64,000 nt of DNA from Spinacia oleracea. Lineage: Eukaryota > Streptophyta > Magnoliopsida > Caryophyllales > Amaranthaceae. How positions within the stretch are numbered: position 1 is the stretch's first letter; each line of letters starts with the position of its first letter. Under the pieces are notes generated by a model, which saw nothing but the letters and a program-made list of their open reading frames with translations, had not been told where the DNA came from and ran no database searches. The position numbers were made by a program, and so were the translations under genes. Shown here one piece after another: positions 21,539-33,996 of this stretch. The stretch spans positions 44,090,723-44,154,722 of the forward strand of contig NC_079490.1 of the NCBI RefSeq assembly GCF_020520425.1, read 5' to 3'.

Positions 21539-22346
21539 AAGTGGCATTTGCAGAGCTCTAGTTTGAGAGCTGCTTTGCATTAATTAATAGTGCAAAGTGG
21601 TAAATCCTTAAACTACGATTGCGGAACTTTAGGATTTTCGAAAACTATTTTCCTAAAGTCAAAATGTTGTTTTTGAGTACTCAAAATTTTGAAAAGCCAA
21701 ATACTAATTATTTCAAGTATTTGAAATTTTTTTGTTTTATTTTAATTATTCGAGTTTATTAAATTCGAATTATTTTTTTCGAATTTCCGAAAAATTTTCG
21801 GATTTTTCAAAAAAAAAAAAAATATATCTTTTATTTTTTTCGGATTTTCCGAATTTCAATTTTTTTTTATTTATTATATATATATTCTCGAAAATTCCGA
21901 ATTAATTATTCATTTATTTATTTATTTATTTCTTTTAATTATTTTTGAAAATAATCGAACTAAATAAATTATTCGATTAATTATTTTAAATTTTCGATTT
22001 TAATTTTAATAATTTCGTGTATATTTGAAGTTATTTATTTAAATTAATTTCGAAATTTTTTATTTTTTTTCTAAGTGAGAAATGGGTAGAATAAGAAGGG
22101 TATAATTAGTCTAAGTATGTGTTGTTTAAGCATGCCTTTCTAATCAAGTGTTTATGTGATTATGCTTTGATTCTTGTAATCTTTTAATTAAAGTTGATCA
22201 TGTTTTGTTTTGCTTTATGTGATTAATTGCATCACGATTCATGATTAAGCATGTACTTGTGCATTGAAATTGTATGGCTCAACGAACTTACTTTGTTTTT
22301 GGAACACTTTAGTAAGACTTTGTAGTTGTTAACTTTCAGGGTTAAG
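21539..22346 (+). other. Tekay1 leader with diverged primer binding site
   Basis: Directly after the LTR, TGGCATTTGCAGAGC (21542-21556) looks like a decayed initiator tRNA-Met primer site (family form TGGTATCAGAGC). Then comes a very AT-rich, T-biased stretch (about 21690-22080) rich in TTCGAATT-like words. No gene is visible. Confidence 0.5.
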
Positions 22347-22949
22347 ATGTTGATTTCAAAGTACGCAAATCTAGGAAACCTAGAGAAGCTAGACTGTGAG
22401 ACCCCACACATTTATGTCAAGAATATTGAGTTTGCCTGCAATTACTTTGCTACGGTGAAGAACCTACCTGAATTAAGGAAGAAAGATGTTATGGCAGAGA
22501 TGGTTATTCATTGCTTACCTTCCAAGAACCCATAGATAGAGCTTAAGAACCGATTTCGGGATATGCATATGGAAAATGGTATTCCCAATTACTACAAGTA
22601 TGGTACTCCAGATGGTAGATGGAGATATGATTTGGAGATTATGACTACAGTTATAGAGTTAGCGGAGGAATGTTTTGTGGATGACAAGATAGTGTCAAGT
22701 GTTCACAATGTAGGAGTATACCATGATACAGAAACTCAGATGGATGAGGATAGTGATGATGATGTTGTTGAGATTGAGAACCCTAATCCTATCATTCCTG
22801 AACCCACTATTGAGATCTCCAGTGACATAGAAATTGAGCCTGAAACCAACAATGATGAAGTGAACAGTGTGCTACAGCAAAACAATGAGGATATGGAATA
22901 TGAGTCTGATCCGGAGGAAGACTTTGATGACTTTGTAGACCGGCCATGA
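22347..22949 (+). pseudogene. Accessory acidic ORF upstream of gag in Tekay1, one TAG
   Basis: A reading frame of about 200 codons from MLISKYANLG runs to TGA after DDFVDRP, broken only by a TAG at 22533-22535. The first ~115 residues look folded, with patterned hydrophobic residues (NIEFACNYFATVKNL, MAEMVIHCLPSKNP, MTTVIELAEECF). The last ~75 are extremely acidic (MDEDSDDDVVEIENP, DMEYESDPEEDFDDF). It lies between the primer site and gag, on the same strand, where Tekay-type elements normally have only leader. I do not recognise the product. The N-terminal part faintly resembles a gag-like fold. A captured host fragment or an element-specific regulator are both possible. Confidence 0.55.
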
Positions 22950-23449
22950 GCACTCTTCACCAGTTTGTAGAGGTGGTTGGATCGTAGAGTAGCATTTTAA
23001 GCTTTTGTAATAGCTAGTACTAAGATTTAGTGAAGCAATAAAGTAGTACACTACTATTTATGGTTTTAATAGTTCAGTTTTGTGGTTTTCCGAATAAAGT
23101 ACGATCCAAAGGATGTATATTTTTCCATTGAAGTAATAAAATCTAGAATTCCTTCTTATATTCTTAATTCTAATTTTTTAAGCGGTTATCGCGATTATCG
23201 CGAAAGGAATTTTATGCATTTCTTCAATGAAATTGTACTTGCAAGGTGGTCCAATCTTTCACCACTTGAACTTTGTGATGCGGACTAAGGGGAAAAGCGG
23301 CCCATAAACAGGCGCCTATCCTACTTAGGGTCTGAATTTTTTTGTGATTATGCACCGATTGAATGACTAGCTAGTGCAATGTGATAGTAAGGCAGTGTCC
23401 AACCTCAGTTATTAAAGTTAGTCTTTTTGTTTTATTCAGGAGAAGGGAA
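22950..23449 (+). other. Tekay1 leader between the accessory ORF and gag
   Basis: No further gene is visible. The gag ATG at 23450 follows GGAGAAGGGAA. Confidence 0.45.
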
Positions 23450-24701
23450 ATGACTACCCAAGGAATTGCCGACGTGGTCAGGCAACTAGCTGAAGTAGTA
23501 CAGAACTTAGCACAGAATAGGAATAACCAGGGAGTTGATCCAGCTGGTGAGATGTTTAAGAAGGTGGCCCAAAGTAAGCCTCCTTTGTACCAATGGGAGA
23601 TAGACCCAACTGTACTTGAGAACTGGCTGAGGGAGTTCGATAAGCTTATCGTAGCTGTCAATTGCCCAGAGAACCTTAGGGTTAATAGTGATGTTTATTA
23701 CCTTAGGGGAGAAGCCGATCTATGGTGGAAAAGATGTGAGAATGCTTTGAGAGCTACACCTGGATTTGGATGGGAATCATTCAAGGTAGCCTTAAGGAAC
23801 AAGTTTTACCCACCATACCTGAAGAAGCAGAAAGCTCAAGAGTTCATCGAGTTGAAAATGGATGGTATGTCTGTGACAGAGTATTATTCGAAGTTCATCG
23901 AGTTGTCAAGGTTTGCACCGGAAGTGGTGGCAACGGAGGAGCTTAGAGCCCAAAGATTTGAGAGTGGATTGACTATGGACTTACAACTAATGCTTGCTGG
24001 AGAGACCTTTACATCTCTTGACACCCTATATGGAAAAGTTGCTCATTTGTATGGTCTGCAGCAAAGAAAGAATGGGATTGGTGAAAAGAGAAAGGATGTT
24101 GGTAACCATAACCAAGGTGGTGGCCAGCAGAATCAGGGGAATTTTAAGAAAAACAAAGGAAACAACCATTTTCAGTTCAAGGGAAACCAGGGTGGGAACA
24201 GAAATAATTTCCACAGTAACAATGGAGATAAGAATCAGTCTGCAGGGAATAGAACGAGAGTCTATGAGTGTAGACGTTGCCATACTAATCACCGAGGTCG
24301 AGACTGTAATGGAAACCAAGTCGTCTATAGGTTTTGTGAGAAGCTAGGCCATAGGGAATTTGAGTGTTGGGCCAAGAATGGGAAACCCAACCAAGTCAAC
24401 CAAGGCAACCGCCAGAACAACAACCGGAATAACCAAAACCCGAATGGAGGGAATAATGGTGGAAACCAAAATAAAGAGGTAACCAGAGTGGAAACAATGG
24501 CAACAATGGCCAGGGTAATGGAAAGCCCGGAGGGAACTATCAGCAAAATGGGAACCGAAATGCCAATGGAAATGCCAATGGAGGTGGCTATAACAAGGGA
24601 GTTTCCCAAGGGAAGCTGAATGTGATCACTAGGCAGGAAGCCGAAAACTCGTCTGACGTCATAGCTGGTACTTTTTCCATTAACTCCGTTTTAGTTAAAG
24701 T
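23450..24701 (+). pseudogene. Tekay1 gag and start of protease, frameshifted
   Basis: From MTTQGIADVVRQL the retrotransposon gag core covers about residues 45-200 (YLRGEADLWWKRC, FYPPYLKKQKAQEF, ELSRFAPEVVATEE). A basic N/G/Q-rich tail with a first CRRC-type knuckle follows. The second knuckle has lost its first Cys (YRFCEKLGHREFEC). A one-base change near 24475 shifts the frame and ends the ORF at 24619. The original frame resumes with protease-linker sequence (ITRQEAENSSDVIAGTFSIN) up to the copia insertion at 24702, a few codons before the protease active site. Confidence 0.85.
24697..24701. repeat. Target-site duplication AAAGT of the copia element, left
   Basis: Exact copy at 35389-35393. 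Both flank TG...CA LTR ends. Confidence 0.9.
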
Positions 24702-25011
24702 TGAAGGAAATAGTGCCCTTGGTCCAAGTATGCATATAATATTAAGTCTAATAAATGCGGTTCAGTATTAATTAACAAGTTAATAATTCAGTGAGATCAA
24801 GTGAGCTGAATGCCTGACTAGAGGTCGCTTCAGTTCAAGTGGAATTAATTATATTAATCCACAGCTTACTCTTGACTGAACCCGTAGGGTCACACAAATA
24901 GTACGTAAACGGATCAAGTATTTAATGGCATTAAATACTCCATCTATGGATATTCGGAATCGACGGATCTTGGTTTCAGTGGGAGTTGAGATCGTCACAT
25001 GCAAGAAATGA

Positions 25012-25330
25012 ATACTCCGGAAACGTTGATATTGCCGGAAACGGAAATATGGATCGTATCGGAAATATAAATATTATCCAAGTCGTAGATGTTGCCGGAA
25101 ACGGAAACATGGTACGTATCGGAAAATATTATCGGAAATGGAAATATTGCTGGAATCGGAAATATTGCCGGAAACGGAAATATTGTCAGAATCGGAAATA
25201 TTATCGGAATCGGAAAATAATTCCGGAAACGGAAATATTAAATATTTTTTCGAAACGGAAATTAATTCCAGAATCGAAAATATTAAATATTGTTCGTATC
25301 GGAAATAAATTCCGGAATCGGGAATTTAAT
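25012..25330 (+). repeat. Degenerate CGGAAA/AATATT array in copia U3
   Basis: Words of the form (G/T)CCGGAAACGGAAATATT recur every 16-25 bases, some with the palindrome TTCCGGAA. The same array is present at 34307-34625 and, with one unit fewer, at 38522-38822. Confidence 0.8.
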
Positions 25331-25765
25331 CGGAAGCGTATCGTACGAATTAGCATCGGACGAGGCCTGCCAGACGAAGGCCCAGCACGAAGCCGGGCCA
25401 TCGCCCAGCAAGCCATGCGCGCCACACGAACAGCCAAGGCCACGCCAGGCCCAGCGCAAGGCCAGGCCCAGCGCAAGGCCAGGCCCAGCAGGCCGTGGCA
25501 GCGCGCGCAGTGGGCTGCAGCTCGCGTGGGCTTGTAGCTCGCGTGGGCCGAGCGGCCGTGTAGGCTATGTGCGAGCATGGCCTGCACGCTTGCGGGTCAT
25601 GCTCGTGTAGTGTTTGTGTTCACATACGAAACCTAAAAAGTATAGGATTTGTTTAATGATTAAATTCCTAATCCTAAAAGATAAATTAATTAAATAAGAA
25701 TTCTACTAGGATTCTAATTTAATTAATTCGTATCCTACTAGGATTCGATTACTTATTCCATGGTC

Positions 25766-25773
25766 TATAAATA
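25766..25773 (+). promoter_or_regulatory. TATA box of copia 5' LTR
   Basis: TATAAATA follows a CCATGGTC context that is also present at 35027-35034 in the right LTR. Confidence 0.65.
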
Positions 25774-26108
25774 TGAGTTAAGGATTCAAGGATTCAAAGT
25801 GATTTTTGAGAGCAAAAATCAGTCACGCAATTGCCTACAAGTTGCCGAAAATTCCAAGTACCTTAAGGGCGATTCTAGTTGATCAAGCTTAAGGCGGATC
25901 CGGACGTGCTGTGTACTATCTACGGAGGGACGACACTTGGAGTCCTAAAGACTTGTTCTTGTTCGGTTCGGGCGGAGCTAGGGAGGGCACGCAACAAAGT
26001 GTATGCATCTAAACTATGCTAAATGATTATGTGTAAATAATATGTTTTCCTGGCTTTATGGTTTTTCCGCATGATTTATGTTTTGTCATATGAATCATAA
26101 CCTAACAG

Positions 26109-26122
26109 TGGTATCACGAGCC
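26109..26122 (+). promoter_or_regulatory. Primer binding site, initiator tRNA-Met type
   Basis: TGGTATCACGAGCC directly follows the LTR plus one base. It equals the common copia site TGGTATCAGAGC with one extra C. Confidence 0.8.
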
Positions 26123-27980
26123 TCTTATTATTTTCATAATCTAAATTGCATAACATGGTTAAATTTCACAAATTTGCAAGGAATTAAAAAGGGTGATTAA
26201 TTTTCGTAATTGTTAATTAATTGCAAATTGCGTTTATTTAATTATATGTACGCAGTTTTTCGGCAGTTTCTTCGTTACTCATCCAAATTGAGTGATTTTT
26301 GTGTCAATTCCGCATGTAAAAGGCCGAACCCAGAATTCCCAAATTCGAAGCCTAACTATGACTTTTCGGAGGTTTTAGCTTTTCGAATGCAAAAGTTTGT
26401 AAATTTAAGATGTTAAATTAAGTATTTGCGATTCTTGTTGATAAATCTTGAATTTTTGATTGACCTACAGTATATGTTTAACAAGTTTGAATGCCTAGCC
26501 TTGTTAATTATACAACCTAATTTGTAATTATGATTAATTTGTTGAAATTCGAATAATTTAGAATTAATTTGATTTTCATAATTAATTAATAGTTTAATTA
26601 GGTATCTATGATTAAAATCCACCATAAAAATTGTTAATTTATGTTAAATTTTTAATTTTTATGACCTAGATTTGAATCCATGTTAATCGGAAATTAATTG
26701 ATTAATAAATTTTCGATTTTTCGCCCTAAAATTATCAAATTAATATGTTTTATTAATTTGTCATTAATTTTGAATTTTTATAAAAACGCTCATTAATGTT
26801 GCACGCACAAAGAAATGGAAGTTACGTGTTACCCTTAAGGGGTGTTGTATAGTGCGGGCACGCGACGAAGAGCAAGGGAGCTCGTCGCCCGTGCAGTACG
26901 AATGCAGCGAGCAACATAGCGCATGGCGCGCGCACGAGGCAAGGGAGCCTGTGCGTGTGTGCCGTATGTGTTATACGATGAGCGAGGGCGACGATGCAAG
27001 GCACGAGCGACGAGCAAGACGCGTGTGGGCAGCGATGCTGCCGCGCCACAGCGCGCCTGGCTCGCCCAGCCAGCAAGCAGAACGCGCGAGCAGGGAGCGA
27101 TCCCTCGCTCGGCGCGCGCTGGCCTGCGCAGCAACACGCGACACAGCACAAGGCTGCGCGCAGCGTGGCCAACTGTGGCGTGTGGCTGTGTGTGCTTTGT
27201 GCTACGATCAATCGAGCGGGGCGCGCTGCCTCGTAGCTTGATGGGGCTTGGGCGCAAGCCAAAAGTGCCTCGTCTTGCGACGATTGGTACGTTTTGATTT
27301 TAATTTTAATTTTCAGTTCGGAAACGATTTTAATTAATTTTAAAATTTGAAATTTAAATTGTTTTCTTGGATTTAATAATTATTATAAATTTTATTTATA
27401 CTAATTATTTTACTAAAGTTAAATCTTGAATTAATTTAAATTCGTTTAATTCAACTGAAATAAATTAAATTAATGGATTCGATTATAAATTTATATGAGC
27501 TTTAAATTTTTATTGAATTTGTATGTTTTCGGTTAGACTAGAAATACATTTTTATGTTTAAAATTAGTAAAGCATATGAATTTATTGGTTTAAGTGGGAT
27601 AATTTTTAGTCATAAACTCTTGATTAGGTCTACAAATCCCTTAAGATTAAACAACTTGATTAGAATTAATAAGGACTGAATAATTGGTAGATTATTGGTG
27701 CCCTTGATTAATTGCTGCAAATATTTATGTGATGCATAACGTGTTTTACTAACCAGCTATGTGGGCCATTCATGATAATGAATGGGTGAATGGTATATAT
27801 TGTATATGTACTGTTTTGCAGGTTATGAAGTGGCTAGTATGGCCCAAATAGGATAGAAAATATGGTCTGCATACCATTAATTTGAATGTAATTGGTCTAA
27901 AGTACCAAAATTGTTTTTCAATTCAAATATGGTCTGCGTACCATCAAATAGTTGTAATTAGTTTAATTATAGCTTATCCT
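26123..27980 (+). other. Copia leader, AT-rich with a GC-rich block
   Basis: No gene is seen. A block at about 26845-27265 is strongly GC-rich (GCGCGAGCAGGGAGCGATCC-like words) and opens long ORFs on both strands, which I take as a compositional effect. The words TATGGTCTGC and GTACCAT recur near 27862 and 27930. Confidence 0.5.
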
Positions 27981-28592
27981 AGAGCGCACTAAACACATCG
28001 AAATAGACTGCCACTTTACATGTGAGAAAGTTCTGGAAGGTCTGCTTCAGATGACATACTTGCCAACTAAATTGCAACTTGCTGATATACAAGGTTCTGC
28101 CATCACCACAGTTTTGTCTACTCAAGTCCAAGCTAGGCATGCCTGATACGAGCCCCAGCTTGAGGGGGGGTGTTGAATCACCTAGTCCAATCCAATAATG
28201 TTGATTGGGTCAGCCCACAAGTCGTAACAACTTTCGGTTACGAACCCGCCAGCTGGCAGTTAAGTCATACCAGACATGAAATCCTCAGCCTCGGATGAAA
28301 GATATGAGGTCATTGCCTCTCTTTTCTGGATAAGGGGGTCCCGTAAACCTAGCTCGAAAATTTTCCAGAATAGAAACTCCAACTTTCGCTCAACCCGATG
28401 GTAATGAAGGGCAAAAGCATAACAAGCCCACCTAGAATTTCAAAGCAAGCCCGCGCAAGAAGGGAAAGGAGCAAAATCATTAAAGCAGGATCTTTAGTGC
28501 CATTTGAAGAAAATGGTGCCTCCCACGGAGATTTTCAAGACGGACTTTGAAGTTGAAGCTTCAAGATGAAGTCGGGCCATACTAGATCACAT
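27981..28592 (+). pseudogene. Fragment of a second copia element (RNase H end plus LTR start)
   Basis: The translation around 27990-28160 reads KHIEIDCHFT, then EKVLEGLLQMTYLPTKLQLADI, the typical C-terminus of copia RNase H. A small deletion then shifts the frame before LGMPDTSPSLRGG. A G-rich polypurine tract and TGTTGAATCACC, a plausible LTR start at 28171, follow. This lies in the 5' half of the host copia element, far upstream of its own RT remnant, so it belongs to a different family and was inserted or captured. The right limit near 28592 is uncertain. Confidence 0.7.
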
Positions 28593-31506
28593 TTATCTTA
28601 TGCATGTTTTAAGTTATTTATTGCTTTTAAATATGTCTTAAATATGCATGAGATCAAAGCTTGATTATGTTGCATGATTAAGGATTTTAGTTCACTTAAA
28701 ATCTAACCAACATAGTAAGAGCCTTAAGTTCCAAACTTAAAAATTGAGTTAAAAGGTGCCATGCCAAAATAACACTTACTTGGATATCCTTTTTTCATCG
28801 ATCTTAGTAATAGTTTTCCGCCATAGCGAGGTGTTACTTATCGATACTAAAGGGGTAAGGTACACAAATAATTGTGAGTACATGTTAGTTTTGGTGAAAC
28901 TCAACGATATAAGTAAGGAGTCCTTTTATGTCGTGGCAAAATCGATAGGTTTACCTAATAAGTTCTTAGACGTACCTATCAACCAAGAGTAGTTTCTAGA
29001 CTATTAGCAAAAGGCTTTTGCTTACCTAAAATGTTTTAGAATTGAGTCAAAATACATAATGTGCTTAATTCTTCAATGGTTTTAGGGTCTTGGAATCATT
29101 TTATTCATACCTGCCGGAACAATAAAATCGAATAAAATGCTAATAACTTGTTTAAATTGCATGATTGCTTTAATTTTCAAGTTATTACTCATGATAAATG
29201 TTTAGACTTTGCATGCTTCAATGTATGTTTTAATTATTGTTTATAATTAAATATCTTGCGCTGCAATAAATCCTTTTAGAAAGGTAACAGTAAATTTCCT
29301 CGATTGGTAATGAATCCAAGAACGATTCACGGAAATGAGAGAAAATGAGTAATTTAAATGTACGTTTCTTTTAGTGACTTTTATGGTTGTTTTCGAGTAT
29401 CAAAATCGAATGGCGAACCGATAGGTGCTTTTGGATTCAAAATACAATGTAGTTTTGAGATCATAAAGCATTGAGTTTAAACGCTCAGCTTTACCAATGG
29501 TTAACAACCTAAAATCTTTGTCCATATAATTCTCGAATGAGTCTAGTCCATAGACATTCGAATAGATTGATGCTTAGAGAACTTTAGAAGCTTCTGAAAG
29601 ATCATCTAGTTGAAGAAAAATATTCAACATAAATTAAATGGTAAGAACTTTGTTGGAGTGACATTGGACATGTCTAACAAAGTATAAAAGTCAACACTTG
29701 AGAAGTCAATTCTTATTAAGACCACAAGAAAAGGTACAAGAAATATGAAAACAAGGAACAAGTGAAAGGAACTTACGATTCCGTTTCTGCCTATAAGTTT
29801 ATGTTTAAAGAAAAGTAATCTAACAATCAAACTTCCTTGGTATCATATACCGCTTGAGGTTCTTACTTCAGTAATAACTCAAACGATGGAAGCTAGGCTA
29901 CACTAATGACCTACAAGTGGGAAATGAAGGATGGCAATGCTACATTAGTTTTAGGATCAACTAGTTTGTTTTAAGTCCTTTCAAGGCTGGAACTTAATGG
30001 CTATTTTGTTCCATAATCAGCATACCTAAATTTCTGTTTTCAAACACAGAAAGACTCACATTCAAGAAAAACAAAAACAATGTTTGTTCGTTTATTTGAA
30101 TGAAATGGTCAATTACGGGTTGAGTCAATATGCTTGATTAAAACAAACAACTCTTTAACAATAAAACTTTACTAGGTTCAAATCAACCCCTTGATTTGAG
30201 TTCCATTAATCTTTGGCATTGTTGCTTAGACAATGTCAACAAGTTAACATTCAAAAGCTTTATTTTGATGGACTTTTTAAAGTTGATTGATTTCTAGATC
30301 ATTCAAGACGAGCTAGTCTTACTTGTTGAAAGTAACAAAAGATATGAACTATTGTTAGAACGCCTAGACGATAGAGTTCAAAGCTAAAGAAAGGTTTTAT
30401 GACTTTATTATTTCACATAGATTTGAGTGAATATAGGTTTATTTATTCAATGTGATATAAGTTTGAATCTGTTTGGCTAGTTCAAAGATTCACAAGTATA
30501 AATCCCACTTGGCAAGAAATCATAAAGATCTAGGTTAGATCAGGTTGATGATTACTTAAGTCAAGAATGATCATCAATGATTGTGTGTAGTAAAATTCAC
30601 AATCTAGCTCCATGAGATATGGCATATCTAAGTTGGAATGATCGAAGTCGATTAGTACTTGATTCGATCAATGATGGATCATAAAGAATTTTCCTATAAT
30701 TTCTAAACAAAATGCTCAACTACCACCAAACTAAACCAAATTCGTCAAAGCTATTGAAAAGTAATTTCAGAATATCTTTTCATAATATATCTAAAGAGTT
30801 CCTAAACTCAGTGGGAGCTTAGTGTTTGTTATTCCACAAACTAAGGCCCAAGTATAGATATATGTTTCATTGTGATTTATTCAAATGAGACACAAGGGTA
30901 TTGTTTCTACCACGAATTTTTGAGAACATAATGTTTGTTTGCTCGAAATAATGTCCTTTTGGAGATTCGTTTCCAAAATGACGAGTGGGAGAAAATAGAC
31001 CTCGAAAGTCTTTGAGGCGAACAACAAACATAAACGGACATTCCGGAGGCTTTTCGAAGTGCTTCAGAAAATCCAAATTTATTCTTTAAGGACTTTAGAA
31101 GTGGCTTTAAAGAATAGACATCTCTTAGAAGACTTTACAAGTGCTTCAAGGAGAACAGAGTATTCAAAGGACTTTCAAGTGGCTATTGATATTCTATTGT
31201 TTGATGTTCTGTACCCAAGTAGGCATAGAGTTCAAGTCACTGAAACTATGAGATTCTTCTATTAGATAGTGAAGAAACATGGAGATCAGGTCACTGAAGC
31301 TATGCGATTCTTCTATTAGATAGTGAAGAAACCTACAACTTGCAGTAAAACTATTATCATATAGATTAATGAGTTTGTGACCTGTAAGAAAGCTATGACG
31401 AAACCCAGATTCCCTAAAATGGTTAGAGGCCATATATAGACTCAAATGTATTAAATGGTTAGAGGCCATAAAACATACTCAATGTTTAGATGACAAAATT
31501 GAAATT
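28593..31506 (+). other. Decayed copia interior
   Basis: There is no ORF I can defend. A 78-codon open stretch at 28756-28992 has no recognisable motif. Some words echo copia gag-pol codons, but frames are broken every few dozen bases. Confidence 0.4.
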
Positions 31507-31806
31507 TTGTTGATTTGCAAGAATAGTTTCACACCTATTGGTTGCAAGTTTGTTTTAAGGATAAAAACCATCAAACATGAAATTGTGTTCACACACAAAG
31601 CTAGATTAGTTGCTAAAGGTTACAAGCAAATTCACGGTGTGGATTGTGTTGAAACCTCATGCATAATCGTAATGCTTAAGTCTATAATTCAAGTAATGAT
31701 TGCATATTGGTACATATGGCAATTGGATGACAAAACGTATTCCTCAATCAAGTGTTGGAAGAAAACTATGTACATAGCATGTCATAGGATTTGTGGATCC
31801 AAATAA
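31507..31806 (+). pseudogene. Decayed copia reverse transcriptase start
   Basis: The 99-codon frame contains IGCKFVLRIKTIKHE, then HKARLVAKGYKQIHGVDCVET and IWQLDDKTY. These correspond to the start of copia RT (family pattern GCKWVFKIK... KARLVAKGYTQ... QLDVKNAF). It aligns for about 80 residues and then stops. The catalytic YVDD region is not found downstream. Confidence 0.75.
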
Positions 31807-33979
31807 TGCTTGAAATGAATGCTAGCTTATGAAATCTAAATACAGATTTAAGCAAGCAATTGGGAATTGGAATTGTATTTTAGTGAAGCTAATAAGTATT
31901 TTAGTTTCATAAAATGTACATGATTCTTATAGATATATAAGAAGTTTAGTGGTAGTACATAAAAACTTAATTGGTCCTATGTGTATCACACACATATCTC
32001 TCTATTATGAAATAACATTCAAATGCTAATAAGTTAGGTTTGAAAGTATTCATCAATGATGGACCAAGGCGAAACTTAGTACATACTGGGTATTAAGATC
32101 TATTTACAGAGATCTTATAATATTGTTTAAGATTAAGTAATGGCATTTACTAAATCAAACATGAAAGACTCCATTGGAGATATTCGACCCATGTGAATAA
32201 ATCTAAGTAAAGAATGTTTGAACTATGTATAAGAATTTACTAAGTTAAACATCAAAGGATCTAAGTAAGATTCTTAACCTATATTATATGTCAAAGAATT
32301 TAGCTGGATTTAGTATCTACTGAAACTATATGAGCTAAAGTTACATAAATAGAATTCAATTGGGAATTATTCTGCAAAAAGAATTTATCATGTATGATAT
32401 AATATGAGGATTGCCAAAAACGTATCGTATGGCTTTAGGCATGACGAACATATACCAATCTCTATTGATCTAAGTGAAGATCAACTAGATTGAGATCAAG
32501 AAAAACTTATGGTACTTGAAAAGGTACATAGGAATATTTCTTGATTCAAGGAAATAAAGATATGCTAAATATTGATGCTACACGCATAAACACTGGCAAA
32601 TGATCAAGAAAGATCCCTTTGGAGTTAACCATTGGCAAGGACAAGCTATAGAGCATCGTGTTTTGAAATGGCAACATGGATTGGAGACCATGAGTTGTTG
32701 CGTGGGAAATTAAACATTAATTTTTATGTTCTAAAATATAGCTGGAAAGTCTTCCACAAATCTGTGAACTGCTTGGATAAGTGAATCCAAACAAAGCATC
32801 ACTAGCAACCTATACAGTTGAAGTAAAAGTACTTATTGCCTAAGAAGCAATAAAACAGGGTTGTTTATGTTAAAGAGTTCTTCACTGAACTTGGGTAGAT
32901 CACATGTCTGTTGACTTAATGGTTCTTCATTGCAAAATGCGTAGAACCAGTATTGTAGTAAGAAAGACTAGATCACATAATAAACAAACTCAAAAGATCT
33001 TATCATCTTATCTCGAAAAACATTCGATGAAAGGGATATTAAGATTGGCAAAGCATGATAACTAAACCTATGCAACAATTGAGAAGCAACACTCACATTG
33101 TAGCACTGGAAATCAAGCATAGCTTTGAAATTCCATGAACTATTTTAAAGATGGGTTTGAGGCCCATGGTTGTAAAACATTGGGGTTGAACATTTATCAT
33201 ATATGAAATGCATTTTCATATTCCATTTAATCTTGGTTTAGTATTAAATGATGAGTCCCTTCAATTTGACAATATATTCAAGATAGACTGTCAGGACCAG
33301 TCCTGTGACTAAGAAATGTCTATCAAGTGAACTTGAATGTCAAAAGTTGAAAAAGGTCCCTGGTCGGAGTTTTCTATAAAGATGGACGCATAGAAAACGT
33401 TAGACGACTAGAATGCAAGATGACTAGTAGTTCTGTTTCTTGAACTATGTGGACATGGCAATGTCGTAATCATTTGCATAGATACTTACTTTGGGAAGAC
33501 TAGTATCGGACATACCTATGAAACTTTACTATAAGAGATGAAGATCTGTCATAAGTAAATTTCATTAAAATTATTAGACACTAAATCCTCAATACCTGAG
33601 TGATTTGAGATTACTTGTTTGAGAACTGGTTACTTTGACGTTGACCAACCGTCGCACCGTAAAAGGAGGCTATAAAGGCAACGCTCAGGTAATCACCTAT
33701 CAAACGAAGTCTAATCTCAAGATCGCAAGATTGGGATTGTCCTCCCATAAATCGGGATGAGATTCTTAAAAGTTGTACAAGGCCACTCGGAGAGCTAGAA
33801 ACTGTGAAATGCATGGTCGTGCTCGGATGAATCATAGGCTATGATTATCTGTTTATTTGATCAGTTGAACTCTGAAACCGAGAAACACCTCTGGACATAA
33901 TAAGGATGATAACTCTTACCTTATGTTCAAGAGCAAGCATCGAGCGACAAAGGAATTAGCTAAATGCACACTTATCCCT
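31807..33979 (+). other. Copia 3' interior without coding potential
   Basis: AT-rich sequence with no defensible ORF runs up to the polypurine tract. The last ~700 bp have more balanced composition and look like the conserved non-coding 3' region of the family. Confidence 0.4.
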
Positions 33980-33996
33980 AAGGACAAGTGGGAGAC
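33980..33996 (+). promoter_or_regulatory. Polypurine tract of the copia element
   Basis: AAGGACAAGTGGGAGAC directly precedes the 3' LTR start TGAAGG. Confidence 0.75.

Larger units (their letters stand above)
24702..26107 (+). repeat. Copia 5' LTR (1406 bp)
   Basis: It begins TGAAGGAAATAG and ends ATAACCTAACA. U3 holds a CGGAAA-rich degenerate array (25012-25330) and a GC-rich block (25365-25615). A TATA box lies at 25766-25773. Confidence 0.93.

Noticed and set aside
26822..27297. Overlapping ORFs of 124-146 residues on both strands
   Set aside because: GC-rich low-complexity block in the copia leader. Several frames are open together and products are Ala/Arg-rich without motifs.
28756..28992. 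78-codon ORF in the copia interior as a gene
   Set aside because: No recognisable domain, surrounded by decayed element sequence, and of a length expected by chance in this AT-rich stretch.
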